A DNA stretch of 64,000 nt, taken from Duganella sp. Root336D2. GTDB lineage: Bacteria > Pseudomonadota > Gammaproteobacteria > Burkholderiales > Burkholderiaceae_D. The stretch's first letter is position 1. Every line of letters begins with the position of its first letter. A program made the translations under genes and the position numbers. This document shows positions 9,750-18,702 of the stretch, piece after piece. The stretch covers positions 125,238 through 189,237 of the forward strand of contig NZ_LMDB01000033.1 in the NCBI RefSeq assembly GCF_001425005.1. Reading direction: 5' to 3'. The notes below the pieces were generated by a model, which saw only the letters and a list, made by a program, of their open reading frames with translations, made no database searches and was not told the origin of the DNA.

Positions 9750-11219
9750 TTATCGTGCCGAGTCGGCGCGGTGAGTGAACTCACCCACTTTCACGATACG
9801 CAATGCGTTCGTGCCGCCCACCTTGCCCATCGGTGCACCCCAGGTAACCACAATCATATCGCCCTTCTGGGCAATACCCTGTTTTACCAGGAGGTCTTCC
9901 GCGTTGCGCAGCACGACGTCGGTCGGTGCGTCCTGCATCAGCTGGTGGGTGCAAACATTACGGTACAAAGCCAGCTTGCGCTGGGTGGTGGTGCTCGGCG
10001 TGAGCGCAATAATCGGGGTGTCGATGTTGTGGCGGCTCATCCACAGCGCGGTGGAACCGGACTCGGTCAGGGCCACAATCGCCTTCACGCGCAGGTGATG
10101 CGCGGTGAACAGGGCGCCATAGGCGATCGACTGGTCGATGCGGGTGAAGCGGGCGTTCAGGAAGTCCGCATCGAGTTTGTTGTATTCGGATTGCTCGGCT
10201 TCGGTACAGATGGCCGCCATCATTTCCACAGTTTCCACTGGGTATTTACCGGACGCGGTCTCGGCCGAGGTCATCACGGCATCGGTACCGTCCAGCACGG
10301 CATTCGCCACGTCGGATACTTCGGCGCGCGTCGGCACCGCGTTGAAGATCATCGACTCCATCATCTGGGTCGCGGTGATGGCAATCTTGTTCGACTCGCG
10401 CGCCATGCGGATCATGCGCTTCTGCAGCGCAGGCACGGCGGCGTTGCCTACCTCAACAGCCAGGTCGCCGCGGGCCACCATGATGCCGTCGGAAGCGTTC
10501 AGGATCTCCTGCAGCGCAGGAATCGCTTCCGCGCGCTCGATCTTGGCGATCATCAGCGGCTTGAAGCCGAATGGCTCGCCGGCGATATTGGCCAGCTGGC
10601 GCGCCATTTCCATATCGGTAGCATTTTTCGGGAAGGAAATCGCCAGGTAATCGGCCTGGAACGACATCGCAGTCTTGATGTCTTCCATATCCTTGGCGGT
10701 CAGCGCCGGCGCTGTCAGGCCGCCGCCCTGGCGGTTGATGCCCTTGTTGTTGGACAGCTCGCCGCCGATCTTCACGGTGGTATAGATTTCGCTGCCGATG
10801 ATCTTATCCACGGTCAGCACGATCAGGCCGTCGTTCAGCAGCAGCACGTCGGCCGGCCTCACGTCGCTCGGCAGGCTCTTGTAGTCCAGGCCCACGCGCT
10901 CCTGGCTACCCAGCTCACCATTTTCGCCCCACTTGGCGTCGAGGATGAACTTGTCGCCCTTGGCCAGCTCGATCTTGTTGTTCTCGAACTTGCCGATACG
11001 GATCTTCGGACCCTGCATGTCGGCCATGATCGCCACTTCCTTGCCGCATTCCGCAGCCGCCTTTCGCACCAGCGCAGCGCGATCGATATGATCCTGCGCC
11101 TTGCCATGCGAGAAATTCAGGCGGACCACGTCGACGCCCGCCTTGATCATCTGGATCAGGATGCTGAGGTCGGTCGATGCTGGGCCGATAGTTGCGACGA
11201 TCTTGGTACCACGTGCCAT
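9750..11219 (-). CDS. pyk: Pyruvate kinase
   Basis: 489 residues. Transfers phosphate from PEP to ADP. The N-terminus TKIVATIGPASTD, VVRLNFSHG, IMADMQGPKIRIG, the catalytic MIAKIERAEA segment and GIMVARGDLAVEVG are all canonical. The C-terminal domain (about 355-489) carries the usual allosteric fold region. It follows pgk with a hairpin terminator between them, so it can be expressed both by read-through and from its own promoter. Confidence 0.97.
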   Translation of the reverse strand: MARGTKIVATIGPASTDLSILIQMIKAGVDVVRLNFSHGKAQDHIDRAALVRKAAAECGKEVAIMADMQGPKIRIGKFENNKIELAKGDKFILDAKWGENGELGSQERVGLDYKSLPSDVRPADVLLLNDGLIVLTVDKIIGSEIYTTVKIGGELSNNKGINRQGGGLTAPALTAKDMEDIKTAMSFQADYLAISFPKNATDMEMARQLANIAGEPFGFKPLMIAKIERAEAIPALQEILNASDGIMVARGDLAVEVGNAAVPALQKRMIRMARESNKIAITATQMMESMIFNAVPTRAEVSDVANAVLDGTDAVMTSAETASGKYPVETVEMMAAICTEAEQSEYNKLDADFLNARFTRIDQSIAYGALFTAHHLRVKAIVALTESGSTALWMSRHNIDTPIIALTPSTTTQRKLALYRNVCTHQLMQDAPTDVVLRNAEDLLVKQGIAQKGDMIVVTWGAPMGKVGGTNALRIVKVGEFTHRADSAR

Positions 11220-11252
11220 GAAGGTTTCCTTCGTGTGAGCTTAAAAAAGTTC

Positions 11253-11277
11253 AAAAGGCGCCTTGCGGGCGCCTTTT
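11253..11277 (-). terminator. Rho-independent terminator downstream of pgk
   Basis: On the minus strand AAAGGCGCC and GGCGCCTTT pair around a 7-base loop (CGCAA core), followed within 6 bp by a run of six T. It lies 6 bp past the pgk stop and upstream of pyk, so it should reduce pgk read-through into pyk. Confidence 0.85.
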
Positions 11278-11283
11278 ACCGTG

Positions 11284-12477
11284 TTACTGGGCGCGTTGCG
11301 CCAGGATTTCCACTGCCGGCAAGGTCTTCCCTTCCAGGAATTCCAGGAAGGCGCCGCCGCCGGTGGAGATATAGCCGATCTTGTCGGTGATCTGGTACTT
11401 GGCGATTGCCGCCAGGGTGTCGCCACCACCGGCGATCGAGAAGCCCTTGGAGTTGGCGATTGCCATGGCCAGGGTCTTGGTGCCTTCGCCGAACTGGTCG
11501 AACTCGAACACGCCCACCGGGCCGTTCCAGACGATGGTGCCAGCTTCGGCGATCTGGGCCGCCAGCTTGGCCGCCGTCTTCGGACCGATGTCCAGGATCA
11601 TGTCGTCGTCCGCCACGTCAGCCACATCCTTGACGGTAGCCACAGCGGTCGACGCAAACTCCTTGGCGCACACCACGTCGGTCGGGATCGGCACCTGGGC
11701 GCCACGGGCAGCCATCATGTCGATAATGGCTTTGGCATCGGCCACCAGGTCCGCTTCGGCCAGCGACTTACCGATCTTCAGGCCGGCAGCCAGCATGAAG
11801 GTATTGGCAATGCCGCCGCCGACGATCAGGTTGTCCACCTTGTCAGCCAGCGATTTCAGGATCGACAGCTTGGTCGACACTTTGGAACCGGCAACGATAG
11901 CCAGCAGAGGACGTGCCGGCGCGCCCAGGGCCTTGCCCAGCGCATCCAGCTCAGCGGCCAGCAGCGGGCCGGCGCAAGCGATCGGAGCGAACTTGGCGAT
12001 ACCGTGGGTGGTAGCTTCAGCGCGGTGCGCGGTACCGAAAGCATCGTTCACGTACACATCGCACAGCTTGGCCATTTTCTCGGCCAGCTCATCGGAATTC
12101 TTCTTTTCGCCCTTGTTGACGCGGCAGTTTTCCAGCAACACAACCTGGCCAGCGGCGACTTCCACGCCATCGACCCAGTTCTGCTTCAGTTCAACCGGCT
12201 GGCCCAGCAGCTCCGACATACGCTTGGCGATCGGCGCCAGGCTGTCTTCAGCTTTGAATTCGCCTTCGGTTGGACGGCCCAGGTGGGAGGTAACCATGAC
12301 TTTTGCGCCGGCGCCCAAGGCCGCCTTAATCGCCGGAATCGAAGCACGAATGCGCGTATCTTCGGTGATATTGCCCGCATCATCCTGCGGCACGTTCAGA
12401 TCTGCACGGATAAAGACGCGCTTGCCCTGCAGCGCGTTCTGCGCTACGAGGTCTTCCAGGCGGTTGAATTTCAGCAT
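11284..12477 (-). CDS. pgk: Phosphoglycerate kinase
   Basis: 397 residues. Interconverts 1,3-bisphosphoglycerate/ADP and 3-phosphoglycerate/ATP. Markers are [14 protein letters not shown] near the N-terminus, [15 protein letters not shown], the hinge and nucleotide site [22 protein letters not shown] and the C-terminal GGGDTLAAI with [14 protein letters not shown]. It heads the local glycolytic run pgk-pyk-fba. A candidate -10 (TAAAAT on the minus strand, about 25-30 bp before the ATG) is visible, without a good -35. Confidence 0.97.
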   Translation of the reverse strand: MLKFNRLEDLVAQNALQGKRVFIRADLNVPQDDAGNITEDTRIRASIPAIKAALGAGAKVMVTSHLGRPTEGEFKAEDSLAPIAKRMSELLGQPVELKQNWVDGVEVAAGQVVLLENCRVNKGEKKNSDELAEKMAKLCDVYVNDAFGTAHRAEATTHGIAKFAPIACAGPLLAAELDALGKALGAPARPLLAIVAGSKVSTKLSILKSLADKVDNLIVGGGIANTFMLAAGLKIGKSLAEADLVADAKAIIDMMAARGAQVPIPTDVVCAKEFASTAVATVKDVADVADDDMILDIGPKTAAKLAAQIAEAGTIVWNGPVGVFEFDQFGEGTKTLAMAIANSKGFSIAGGGDTLAAIAKYQITDKIGYISTGGGAFLEFLEGKTLPAVEILAQRAQ

Positions 12478-12595
12478 GGTTACTCAGGGGTCACAGTTGG
12501 AAAGAGCGCTATTTTACCTTAAGCCGAGCCCCCTTAGCCGCCTGATAAGCTCGGGTAAGGCCGATATTTAGTTGCAATTGCATCAATCAAATTCA

Positions 12596-12647
12596 GTGCC
12601 AGGTCTGTCATTTGGACACGAAAACCGCACTTTTGATCTTTCTCAAA
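12596..12647. repeat. One-ended copy of the GTGCCAGGTCTG element
   Basis: The first about 52 bp match the left end of the 128-bp elements at 31357, 32135 and 32901: GTGCCAGGTCTGTCATT, a following GGACA block, then GCACT and TCTCAA at the same offset. There is no matching right end and no internal FNR-like box. It overlaps the araC 3' end and supplies its stop codon (TGA in TGACAGACCT, minus strand). Confidence 0.75.
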
Positions 12648-13477
12648 CCATCGTCGCGCAATTGTGCAGGTGTCAGGCCCAGCACTTGGCGAACGCTGCG
12701 GGCCATATGGCTTGGGTGCGAGAAGCCGGCCTCCAGCGCGATCTCGGTATTGGTCAGCATGCCTTCCTGCAGTAGCTGTCGGGCACGCTCAACGCGGCGG
12801 GCGAGGACAAAGCGGTGCACCGGCATCCCGGCTGCCTGACGAAACAGTTCCTTGAAGTGGGAAACGCTGAAACCGGCCACGGCTGCCAGTTCCGCCAGCG
12901 TCAGCTCCTGGTCGAGCCTGGCTTCGATATAGTCCTGGACGGCGCGCAGCCGCCAGGCCGGCAAGGCGCGGGCGGGCGCCGCGGCGGGCAGGCGGGAGGC
13001 TGGCGTTTGCAGCGCCAGCAATCGCGCGGCCAAGGCGCTGGCCAGGCTGTCGGCAAAGATGCGGCCACTGGGATGGCCGTCCTGCTCCTCGGCTCGCATC
13101 ATCCAGCCGATGTGCTCAATTTGAGGGTCGCGGAGGTGAATGGCAGGCGCCAGCTCAGCGCCCAGGCGCATGTGCTCGGCAGTCTCCCTCATCAGCGATG
13201 GGTTCAGGCGCAGCAGCAATGAGGTAGCAGGCGCCGTCAACGTCCAGCGCGTGCTGGAGCCGGCTGGAACCACGCAGAACTGGCCGTGCAACCGGGTCCC
13301 CTGCCGTTCATACCGGCAAGCGCGATAGCTGACAGGCACCGGCGCGCCCAAATGCAGGCACAGCACATGCCGGCCATCCACCGGCGAATCGAAGCGGCCG
13401 TGCGGGACGGGCGAAGTCAAAACATCCAGCAGCGGCACCTCCTCCCGCACCGGGTAACACGTTGGTCGATTAGTCAT
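12608..13477 (-). CDS. AraC-family transcriptional regulator
   Basis: 289 residues. The N-terminal half is an AraC-type sensing domain (LLDVLTSPVPHGRFDSPV onward). The C-terminal about 100 residues hold two helix-turn-helix motifs: LTLAELAAVAGFSVSHFKEL, and NTEIALEAGFSHPSHMARS followed by VLGLTPAQLRDD. It is divergent from the alpha/beta hydrolase at 13639, its likely target. The last about 15 residues (KIKSAVFVSK) are encoded by the end of a dispersed repeat, so the native C-terminus may have been replaced or extended. Confidence 0.9.
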   Translation of the reverse strand: MTNRPTCYPVREEVPLLDVLTSPVPHGRFDSPVDGRHVLCLHLGAPVPVSYRACRYERQGTRLHGQFCVVPAGSSTRWTLTAPATSLLLRLNPSLMRETAEHMRLGAELAPAIHLRDPQIEHIGWMMRAEEQDGHPSGRIFADSLASALAARLLALQTPASRLPAAAPARALPAWRLRAVQDYIEARLDQELTLAELAAVAGFSVSHFKELFRQAAGMPVHRFVLARRVERARQLLQEGMLTNTEIALEAGFSHPSHMARSVRQVLGLTPAQLRDDGLRKIKSAVFVSK

Positions 13478-13540
13478 TGCGTCCTCTCACGCAGGAAATG
13501 GGAGAGTGCGCCGATTCCGGCCAAGGCGCAATAAATTAAT

Positions 13541-13573
13541 CGGCCGATTGTGCTCGCCAGCGGCCGATTATGC
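13541..13573. promoter_or_regulatory. Candidate AraC-type operator (direct repeats)
   Basis: CGGCCGATTGTGC at 13541 and CGGCCGATTATGC at 13561 are near-identical direct repeats exactly 20 bp apart, in the divergent region between the AraC regulator and the hydrolase. AraC-family dimers commonly bind direct repeats spaced about two helical turns. Role inferred, not shown. Confidence 0.5.
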
Positions 13574-13638
13574 GCGCGGCCTGCCAGCGCTGCCGATAGC
13601 ATCAGTCCAATCAATCAGCCACCGCATGGAGACCTCAA

Positions 13639-14583
13639 TTGAAACGCCGAAACTTCCTTTCCCTGGCTGGCGCAGCGCTTGCCGCCAGCACCGTTCCGCA
13701 GCTATCCAATGCCGCCGCCGCAACCGAGGTCGAAAAATTCCGCGCAGCGCGCCGCTTTGCCGGACTGCCCTTTGGCCGCATCGCCTACGTCGAGCGCGGA
13801 AACGGACCGGCAGCAGCGCTGTTCCTGCACGGTGCCCCGCTGAACAGCTTCCAGTGGCGCGGCGCGCTTGAGCGCCTGTCGCCGCACCGCCGCTGCATCG
13901 CACCCGACTTCATGGGCCTGGGATATTCGGAAGCGCCCGCGCACCAGTCGCTGGCAGCATCCGCCCAGGCCGACATGCTGGCCGCCTTGCTCGACAAGCT
14001 CGGCGCCGGCACAGTGGATGTCATCGCCAGCGACAGCGGTGGCGCCGTCGCGCAGCTATTCCTGCTGCGCTACCCGCAACGCGTGCGCAGCATGATGTTG
14101 ACCAACTGTGATATCGAACCGCACAGCCCGCCCGCTGAAATCGCCCCAGTGCTGGAGATGGCGCGCAACGGCACCCTGGCCGACGACACTGCCAAATGGC
14201 TGACCAATAAGGCAATGGCCCGCGCCACTTTTGGCGCCGCCGTCTTCCACAATCCCGCGCAATTGACGGATGAAATCATCGAATACTACGCCGCCCCGCT
14301 GGTGAGTTCACCGCTGCGGCGCAAGCAATACCATGAATTCCACAATGCCCTGTCGCCGAACCCGCTGGCCGGCATTGAGGCCGAACTACGGCGCAGCAGC
14401 GTTCCCGTAAAAATGGTCTGGGGCGCCAGCGATACGATCTTTACGCTCGCCGATGCGCGCTACCTGGACCAGCTCTTCCCGCGCTCGCAGGGCATTCGCG
14501 CCATCCCGGAAGGCAAGCTGTTCTTCCAGGAAGAATTCCCCGACATCATTGCCGAAGAAGCGCGCAAGCTGTGGCAGGTTTAG
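13639..14583 (+). CDS. Tat-exported alpha/beta hydrolase, haloalkane-dehalogenase-like
   Basis: 314 residues. The N-terminus KRRNFLSLAGAALAAS has a twin-arginine style signal. ALFLHGAPLNSFQW is the HG oxyanion motif typical of the dehalogenase/epoxide-hydrolase branch, and IASDSGGAVAQ is the nucleophile elbow. Aligned to dehalogenase QDWGG or NDTGGA elbows, the Asp rather than the Ser falls at the nucleophile position. The usual C-terminal catalytic His (GHFxQE) is replaced: the segment reads EGKLFFQEEFPD, with Leu294 where His is expected. Activity is therefore doubtful or altered. It is divergent from the AraC gene and its 3' end overlaps the VOC gene by 4 bp. Confidence 0.75.
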   Translation: MKRRNFLSLAGAALAASTVPQLSNAAAATEVEKFRAARRFAGLPFGRIAYVERGNGPAAALFLHGAPLNSFQWRGALERLSPHRRCIAPDFMGLGYSEAPAHQSLAASAQADMLAALLDKLGAGTVDVIASDSGGAVAQLFLLRYPQRVRSMMLTNCDIEPHSPPAEIAPVLEMARNGTLADDTAKWLTNKAMARATFGAAVFHNPAQLTDEIIEYYAAPLVSSPLRRKQYHEFHNALSPNPLAGIEAELRRSSVPVKMVWGASDTIFTLADARYLDQLFPRSQGIRAIPEGKLFFQEEFPDIIAEEARKLWQV

Positions 14584-14948
14584 TAGCGGATCTCCAGGTT
14601 GTGTCCGTCCGGGTCTTCGAAGTAGCAAGCCAGCGCCAGTCCGCGCGCACCGTACTGGGGCTGGGGCGTGCTGCCCGAGCGGTCCATATGGTTGCCGCCG
14701 AACGGAATGCGGCGCTCGCGCAACTGCATCATCACGCGCTCGAAGTGTTCGGGCTCGACGCGGAAGGCCAGGTGCAGGTGCATGGTTGGCGGCTCCGCCA
14801 GCAGGTCCAGCGTGAAACCCTCGCTGACGCGTACGATCTCGAACGGGCCAGCCCTGCCCTCATGCTGGAAGCCCAGCACGCCTTCATAAAAGCGAATTGA
14901 TGCCGCCGGGTCGCTCACCCGTAAAATCATGTGATCCAGTTCGACCAT
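14580..14948 (-). CDS. VOC-superfamily (glyoxalase/dioxygenase-like) protein
   Basis: 122 residues, a single vicinal-oxygen-chelate domain. MVELDHMILRVSDPAASIRF and YEGVLGF form the first beta-alpha-beta-beta-beta module; YFEDPDGHNLEIRY is the closing metal-site motif. Putative metal ligands are His6, a mid-protein His in MHLHLAFRV and the C-terminal Glu. Such proteins include glyoxalase I, fosfomycin-resistance thiol transferases and ring-cleavage dioxygenases; which applies cannot be told. Confidence 0.85.
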   Translation of the reverse strand: MVELDHMILRVSDPAASIRFYEGVLGFQHEGRAGPFEIVRVSEGFTLDLLAEPPTMHLHLAFRVEPEHFERVMMQLRERRIPFGGNHMDRSGSTPQPQYGARGLALACYFEDPDGHNLEIRY

Positions 14949-15000
14949 TTATCCTCCCAACTGTGCTATTGAGATTTCAGGACGGCGCGCTACTGGTTGC

Positions 15001-15903
15001 TTAGTTGAACACCAGGGAATTTGTGAACCGTTCCCAGCTCTTCAGCGACTCGCCCTCAGCACCCTGGGGCATTGTTACACCAAGCATGTATGTACCTCCC
15101 GGCACGCGAATAAACAGGCTACGGGTTGCCATTGTGCTCTCGCCAGGAAGGGAACCTTTCGACAGGACCGATGGGTATCCCCTGAAATTCACTACCTGCT
15201 CGGGACTCGCCTTCTCCATTTGCTGATCGTAACTACGGTGCATGCCTGCATCGCGGCCCGACCGCTCGAATACAGCCATGAAGGTAGAGCCAAATGTGTC
15301 TTTGGAGCGCAAGATAAATCCGGGTGCATCGCCATTCGCCTTGGTCGCGTCGAATACTTCCCCTGGCAGGTCGACAGAAAAGCCGCCTTCGGTCGAGCGA
15401 ACATGCTGCCATCCGTCTGCCAACGCTTTCGCCCCCTTATTTTCGTGGGGACGTGTCACCAACCGCGAAATTGCATCCTGGATCGCGGGCATCTGTTTCT
15501 CGACCGGCTCCATATAGAAGAACCGGCGCAGTGGAGATACGGCATGGCGCGTGCCGTAGAAGCGGTAGCGCTTACCTTCCATTTGATCTTTGCCGCGCGC
15601 CTTGAATGGTTTCCGGCCGCCGGCAAAACAGGGGCTGATTTCCAGCGTCAACGACTTGCCGATCTTTTTCGGATCGCGTTCGGCCACCATCTTGGCTTCT
15701 TCAACAGTCACATCGGAGGGATATAGTTTGCCGTTGAAGGTAATGATCGTGTAAACGGTGGCCTCCATGATCCAGTCGGCCTTGTTTGCCGCCTCTTGCG
15801 CCGTCGTCACCGCCGATGGGCAACTTCCGTCTCCATAAAAGTCTGCCGCCTGGGTAGCGCCGGCAATCATCAGCAAAGCTGGGATCAGGAAGTTTCGTGC
15901 CAT
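15001..15903 (-). CDS. Secreted protein of unknown function
   Basis: 300 residues with a signal peptide (MARNFLIPALLMIAGATQA, cleavage before ADFYGD). Not recognised. The first half contains two Cys (CPSA and SPCFAGG) that could form a disulfide; the second half (from about 170) is a globular beta-rich segment (STEGGFSVDLPGEVFDAT to YMLGVTMPQGAEGE) resembling the periplasmic domains of proteins with weak lipid- or stress-related annotation. It sits 3 bp upstream of the stop-side of azlD on the same strand and may be read from the azlCD transcript. Confidence 0.6.
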   Translation of the reverse strand: MARNFLIPALLMIAGATQAADFYGDGSCPSAVTTAQEAANKADWIMEATVYTIITFNGKLYPSDVTVEEAKMVAERDPKKIGKSLTLEISPCFAGGRKPFKARGKDQMEGKRYRFYGTRHAVSPLRRFFYMEPVEKQMPAIQDAISRLVTRPHENKGAKALADGWQHVRSTEGGFSVDLPGEVFDATKANGDAPGFILRSKDTFGSTFMAVFERSGRDAGMHRSYDQQMEKASPEQVVNFRGYPSVLSKGSLPGESTMATRSLFIRVPGGTYMLGVTMPQGAEGESLKSWERFTNSLVFN

Positions 15904-15906
15904 AGT

Positions 15907-16236
15907 TTAGGAGAGAATTAATCGCAATGCCGTAAAGCATGCCATGCCGAACACAATTGTCTCAAGCATATTTCGGCGAACGAGGTAATAGGCGATGGCG
16001 GCGGCGCCAGCCAGCAGCTTGTAGTTGTGGAGGCTGAATTCGACTGTGCCTTGCGGGTCGAGCAGCAGGTCGGGCCCGATGATGGCGGCCAGCGCGCAGG
16101 CGGGTGCATAGCGCAGCATCTCCTGCACCCGGGTCGGGATCGAGACGTGCTCGCCGATCACCCAGAACGAGGAGCGCGTGACTGCAGTGGCGCAAACCAG
16201 GGCGCCGATCGTCAGCCAGATTTCAAGGTCAGACAT
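15907..16236 (-). CDS. azlD: AzlD-family branched-chain amino acid exporter small subunit
   Basis: 109 residues with about four hydrophobic segments: EIWLTIGALVCATAVTRSSF, MLRYAPACALAAIIGPDLL, YKLLAGAAAIAYYLV and ETIVFGMACFTALRLIL. AzlD partners AzlC in export of branched-chain amino acids or their analogues across the inner membrane. The start overlaps the azlC stop by 8 bp, indicating translational coupling. Confidence 0.88.
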   Translation of the reverse strand: MSDLEIWLTIGALVCATAVTRSSFWVIGEHVSIPTRVQEMLRYAPACALAAIIGPDLLLDPQGTVEFSLHNYKLLAGAAAIAYYLVRRNMLETIVFGMACFTALRLILS

Positions 16237-16972
16237 TGGCGCCCTTTCGTCGTTCGATCATTCCTTCAACCGCCATGGCAGTGACCATGCCAACCAGGAC
16301 CGCGGCCAGCAGGCCCAGTTTGTACGGGAAGCCATGCGCCAGCACTGCGGTCACGCCGGCTACCAGCGCGCCGCACAAGGCCGGACGACTGGCCACCATC
16401 GGCACTGTGATGCAGACAATCGCCAGCGTGCCGGCAAATCCGAGTCCCCATTCGGCCGGCACTGCGCTGCCAAGCAAAATGCCGGCGATGGAGCCGGATT
16501 GCCAGGCGAGAAAGTTTGGGTACAGCAGGCCGCGCAGGTAAGACACCTTGCCTGCCTCCGGCTTTTCGGTCGGGTAGCGCTGCATGAAAAAGGCGGTGGT
16601 CATGTCGCCGGCGCCGTAGCCAAGCAGGAAGCGGCGCCATAACGGCAGCTTGGCAAAATGCGGCGCCAGTATGGCGGCAAAAATCACGAATCGAAGATTG
16701 ACCACCACTGCGGTCAGGAAGATCACCCAGATCGGCGCGGCAGCGGCGATCAGCGGCAGCGAGGCGAGTTGCGCGGAACCGGCAAACACCAGCAGGGTCA
16801 TGCCCAGCGCCTGCCCTACGGTCAGGCCGGATTTGACCATGGCCACACCCACCACCAGGCCCCATGCGGTGATGCCGAACAGGGTTGGGGTGCCGTCTTT
16901 CAGCCCTGCGCGCCAGGATGGCTCGTGGTGGGCTGCGACATCGGGCAGGCTATCTGGAGAACTCATTTGCAA
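16229..16972 (-). CDS. azlC: AzlC-family branched-chain amino acid exporter large subunit
   Basis: 247 residues. After a short hydrophilic N-terminus come GTPTLFGITAWGLVVGVAMV, LLVFAGSAQLASLPL and VVVNLRFVIFAAILAPHF, the conserved AzlC core (the LRxxIYxA-like motif appears as LRFVIFAA), then several further membrane helices. Functions with AzlD. Either ATG at 16972 or 16966 could be used. No Lrp/AsnC regulator is adjacent, unlike Bacillus azl. Confidence 0.9.
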   Translation of the reverse strand: MQMSSPDSLPDVAAHHEPSWRAGLKDGTPTLFGITAWGLVVGVAMVKSGLTVGQALGMTLLVFAGSAQLASLPLIAAAAPIWVIFLTAVVVNLRFVIFAAILAPHFAKLPLWRRFLLGYGAGDMTTAFFMQRYPTEKPEAGKVSYLRGLLYPNFLAWQSGSIAGILLGSAVPAEWGLGFAGTLAIVCITVPMVASRPALCGALVAGVTAVLAHGFPYKLGLLAAVLVGMVTAMAVEGMIERRKGANV

Positions 16973-17064
16973 CCGCTTGGGAAAGCCGACATTCTACCGA
17001 CGAATGCTTTTCGCTGCCGGGATGCATTAAAATCTTGGTTTTTGATCTTGCGGAGTGTTATAAG

Positions 17065-17253
17065 ATGAGCAACGCCACCCAGCCAGTAGAACTCGATGGC
17101 AAAGACCTGCCGGCCTACTGCCCGAATCCAGCCATGCCGCTGTGGTCTTCTCACCCGCGCGTGTTCCTGGACTTCAAGCATGGTGAAGCGAAATGCCCAT
17201 ACTGCGGCACCCAGTACCAGCTGAAGCCTGGTACCGAAGTCGGCCACCACTAA
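17065..17253 (+). CDS. zf-CHCC zinc-finger protein (NDUFS6-like)
   Basis: 62 residues. Zinc ligands are visible as YCPNP, SSHPRVFLDF and KCPYCGTQY, in the C-H-C-C order of the zf-CHCC family. Small proteins of this type are widespread in proteobacteria and related to the mitochondrial complex I subunit NDUFS6; the bacterial role is not settled. The start at 17065 follows TTATAAG with a weak ribosome site. It is probably followed in the same transcript by the NTF2-like gene 18 bp downstream. Confidence 0.88.
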   Translation: MSNATQPVELDGKDLPAYCPNPAMPLWSSHPRVFLDFKHGEAKCPYCGTQYQLKPGTEVGHH

Positions 17254-17271
17254 TCTATCCCCGGAGCCCGG

Positions 17272-17694
17272 ATGGCAGCACGTAAACACCAGAATGGCAG
17301 TGCGGCAGAAGTCGAAGCAGCCTTTTACGATGCCTTGAACCGGGCCGACCTGGAAGCCTTGATGGCGCTGTGGGCGGATGACGAGGAAATCGTCTGCATC
17401 CATCCCGGCGGCCCGCGCCTGATCGGGCATGGCGCCATCCGCGATTCCTGGAGTGCACTTTTGGAACACGGCGGGTTGCAAATTCGCCCGTCCCAGCTGC
17501 ATGAGACACACAACCTGATGAGTTCGGTGCATACTGTCATCGAGGGCGTCACAGCGGCAAGCGGCGAGCCGGCGCACCTGATTGCGACCAATGTGTACGT
17601 TAAGACACCGAAGGGTTGGCGCATTGTGTTGCATCATGTGTCTGTAGCGCCGGGACCTGTTCCCGTCGATCCGCGCGCTCAAATACTGCACTAA
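17272..17694 (+). CDS. NTF2/SnoaL-like fold protein
   Basis: 140 residues, a single cone-shaped NTF2-like domain: AEVEAAFYDALNRADLEALM, ALWADDEEIVCIHPGGPRL, GHGAIRDSWSALLE, then beta strands ending TPKGWRIVLHHVSV. The family includes ketosteroid-isomerase-like enzymes and binding proteins; nothing in the sequence picks a substrate. It is located in a plus-strand run from 17065 to 22059. Confidence 0.82.
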   Translation: MAARKHQNGSAAEVEAAFYDALNRADLEALMALWADDEEIVCIHPGGPRLIGHGAIRDSWSALLEHGGLQIRPSQLHETHNLMSSVHTVIEGVTAASGEPAHLIATNVYVKTPKGWRIVLHHVSVAPGPVPVDPRAQILH

Positions 17695-17736
17695 AAAAAG
17701 GGGGATCCGGCCCGCTGGGTCGATCCCAGCCGCGCC

Positions 17737-18699
17737 ATGAACTACATCGCCCCATTCTGGCTGCCGAGCGGCCATTTGCAGACCATTTACCCGGCTACCT
17801 GCATAGCCAAGCCCGACGTCCGTTTCCGCCGCGAACGGTGGCATACCCCGGACGCGGATTTCATCGATGTCGATTTCGTCGACGGCACGCCGGGCAAGCC
17901 CTTTGTGGTGCTGTTCCACGGATTGGAAGGCTCGTCCGACAGCCATTACTCGCGCGCCCTGATGGCGGAAATCACGCGCCGCGGCTGGTCCGGCGCCGTA
18001 CCGCATTTCCGCGGCTGTTCCGGCGAAGCGAACCTGGCGCCGCGCTTCTATCATTCCGGCGATTCCGGTGAACTGGACTGGATCATCCGCCGCCTGCATC
18101 CGCATGCCACCGGCAAGTTCTACGCTTGCGGCGTTTCGCTGGGCGGCAATGTGCTGCTGCGCTGGCTGGGCGAATCGCAGCACCAGGCAGGGTTTATCGA
18201 CGCGGCTTGCGCCGTATCGGCGCCGCTCGACCTGGCGCAAGGCGGCAACGCCCTGTCGCGCGGCTTGAGCCGCCTCTACACGCGCATGTTCCTGCAAACG
18301 CTGAAACCGAAATGCCTGGCCAAGCTGCAGCAATTCCCCGGCCTGTTCGACCTTGATGCGCTGATGGCAGCGCAGGATTTGCACGCCTTCGACAATGTGG
18401 TTACGGCGCCGCTGCACGGCTACCGCGATGCGGACGATTACTGGGACCGCGCCAGCGCCAAACACGTGCTGACCGATATCACGGTGCCGACCCTGGTGCT
18501 GAATGCGAAGAACGACCCCTTCATGCCGGGTGCATATTTGCCGCGCGATGCATCGCGCCATGTGGTGCTGGACTATCCGGAAGAAGGCGGCCATGTGGGT
18601 TTCGCCACCGGCCGCATGCCGGGCAGCCTCGATTGGCTGCCACTGCGCATGCTGAACTTCCTGACCGCCGTCGAAACCCGCGAGATGGCCGAGGCTTGA
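17737..18699 (+). CDS. YheT-family alpha/beta hydrolase
   Basis: 320 residues, no signal peptide, so cytosolic. Starts APFWLPSGHLQTIYPAT, typical of the COG0429/YheT group. VVLFHGLEGSSDSHYSRALM gives the oxyanion region, ACGVSLGGNVLL the nucleophile elbow with Ser134, TLVLNAKNDPFMPG the acid, and EEGGHVGFATG the catalytic His. YheT-type enzymes are putative short-chain esterases. It is separated by 3 bp from the next gene, so likely co-transcribed. Confidence 0.9.
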   Translation: MNYIAPFWLPSGHLQTIYPATCIAKPDVRFRRERWHTPDADFIDVDFVDGTPGKPFVVLFHGLEGSSDSHYSRALMAEITRRGWSGAVPHFRGCSGEANLAPRFYHSGDSGELDWIIRRLHPHATGKFYACGVSLGGNVLLRWLGESQHQAGFIDAACAVSAPLDLAQGGNALSRGLSRLYTRMFLQTLKPKCLAKLQQFPGLFDLDALMAAQDLHAFDNVVTAPLHGYRDADDYWDRASAKHVLTDITVPTLVLNAKNDPFMPGAYLPRDASRHVVLDYPEEGGHVGFATGRMPGSLDWLPLRMLNFLTAVETREMAEA

Positions 18700-18702
18700 A
18701 CA

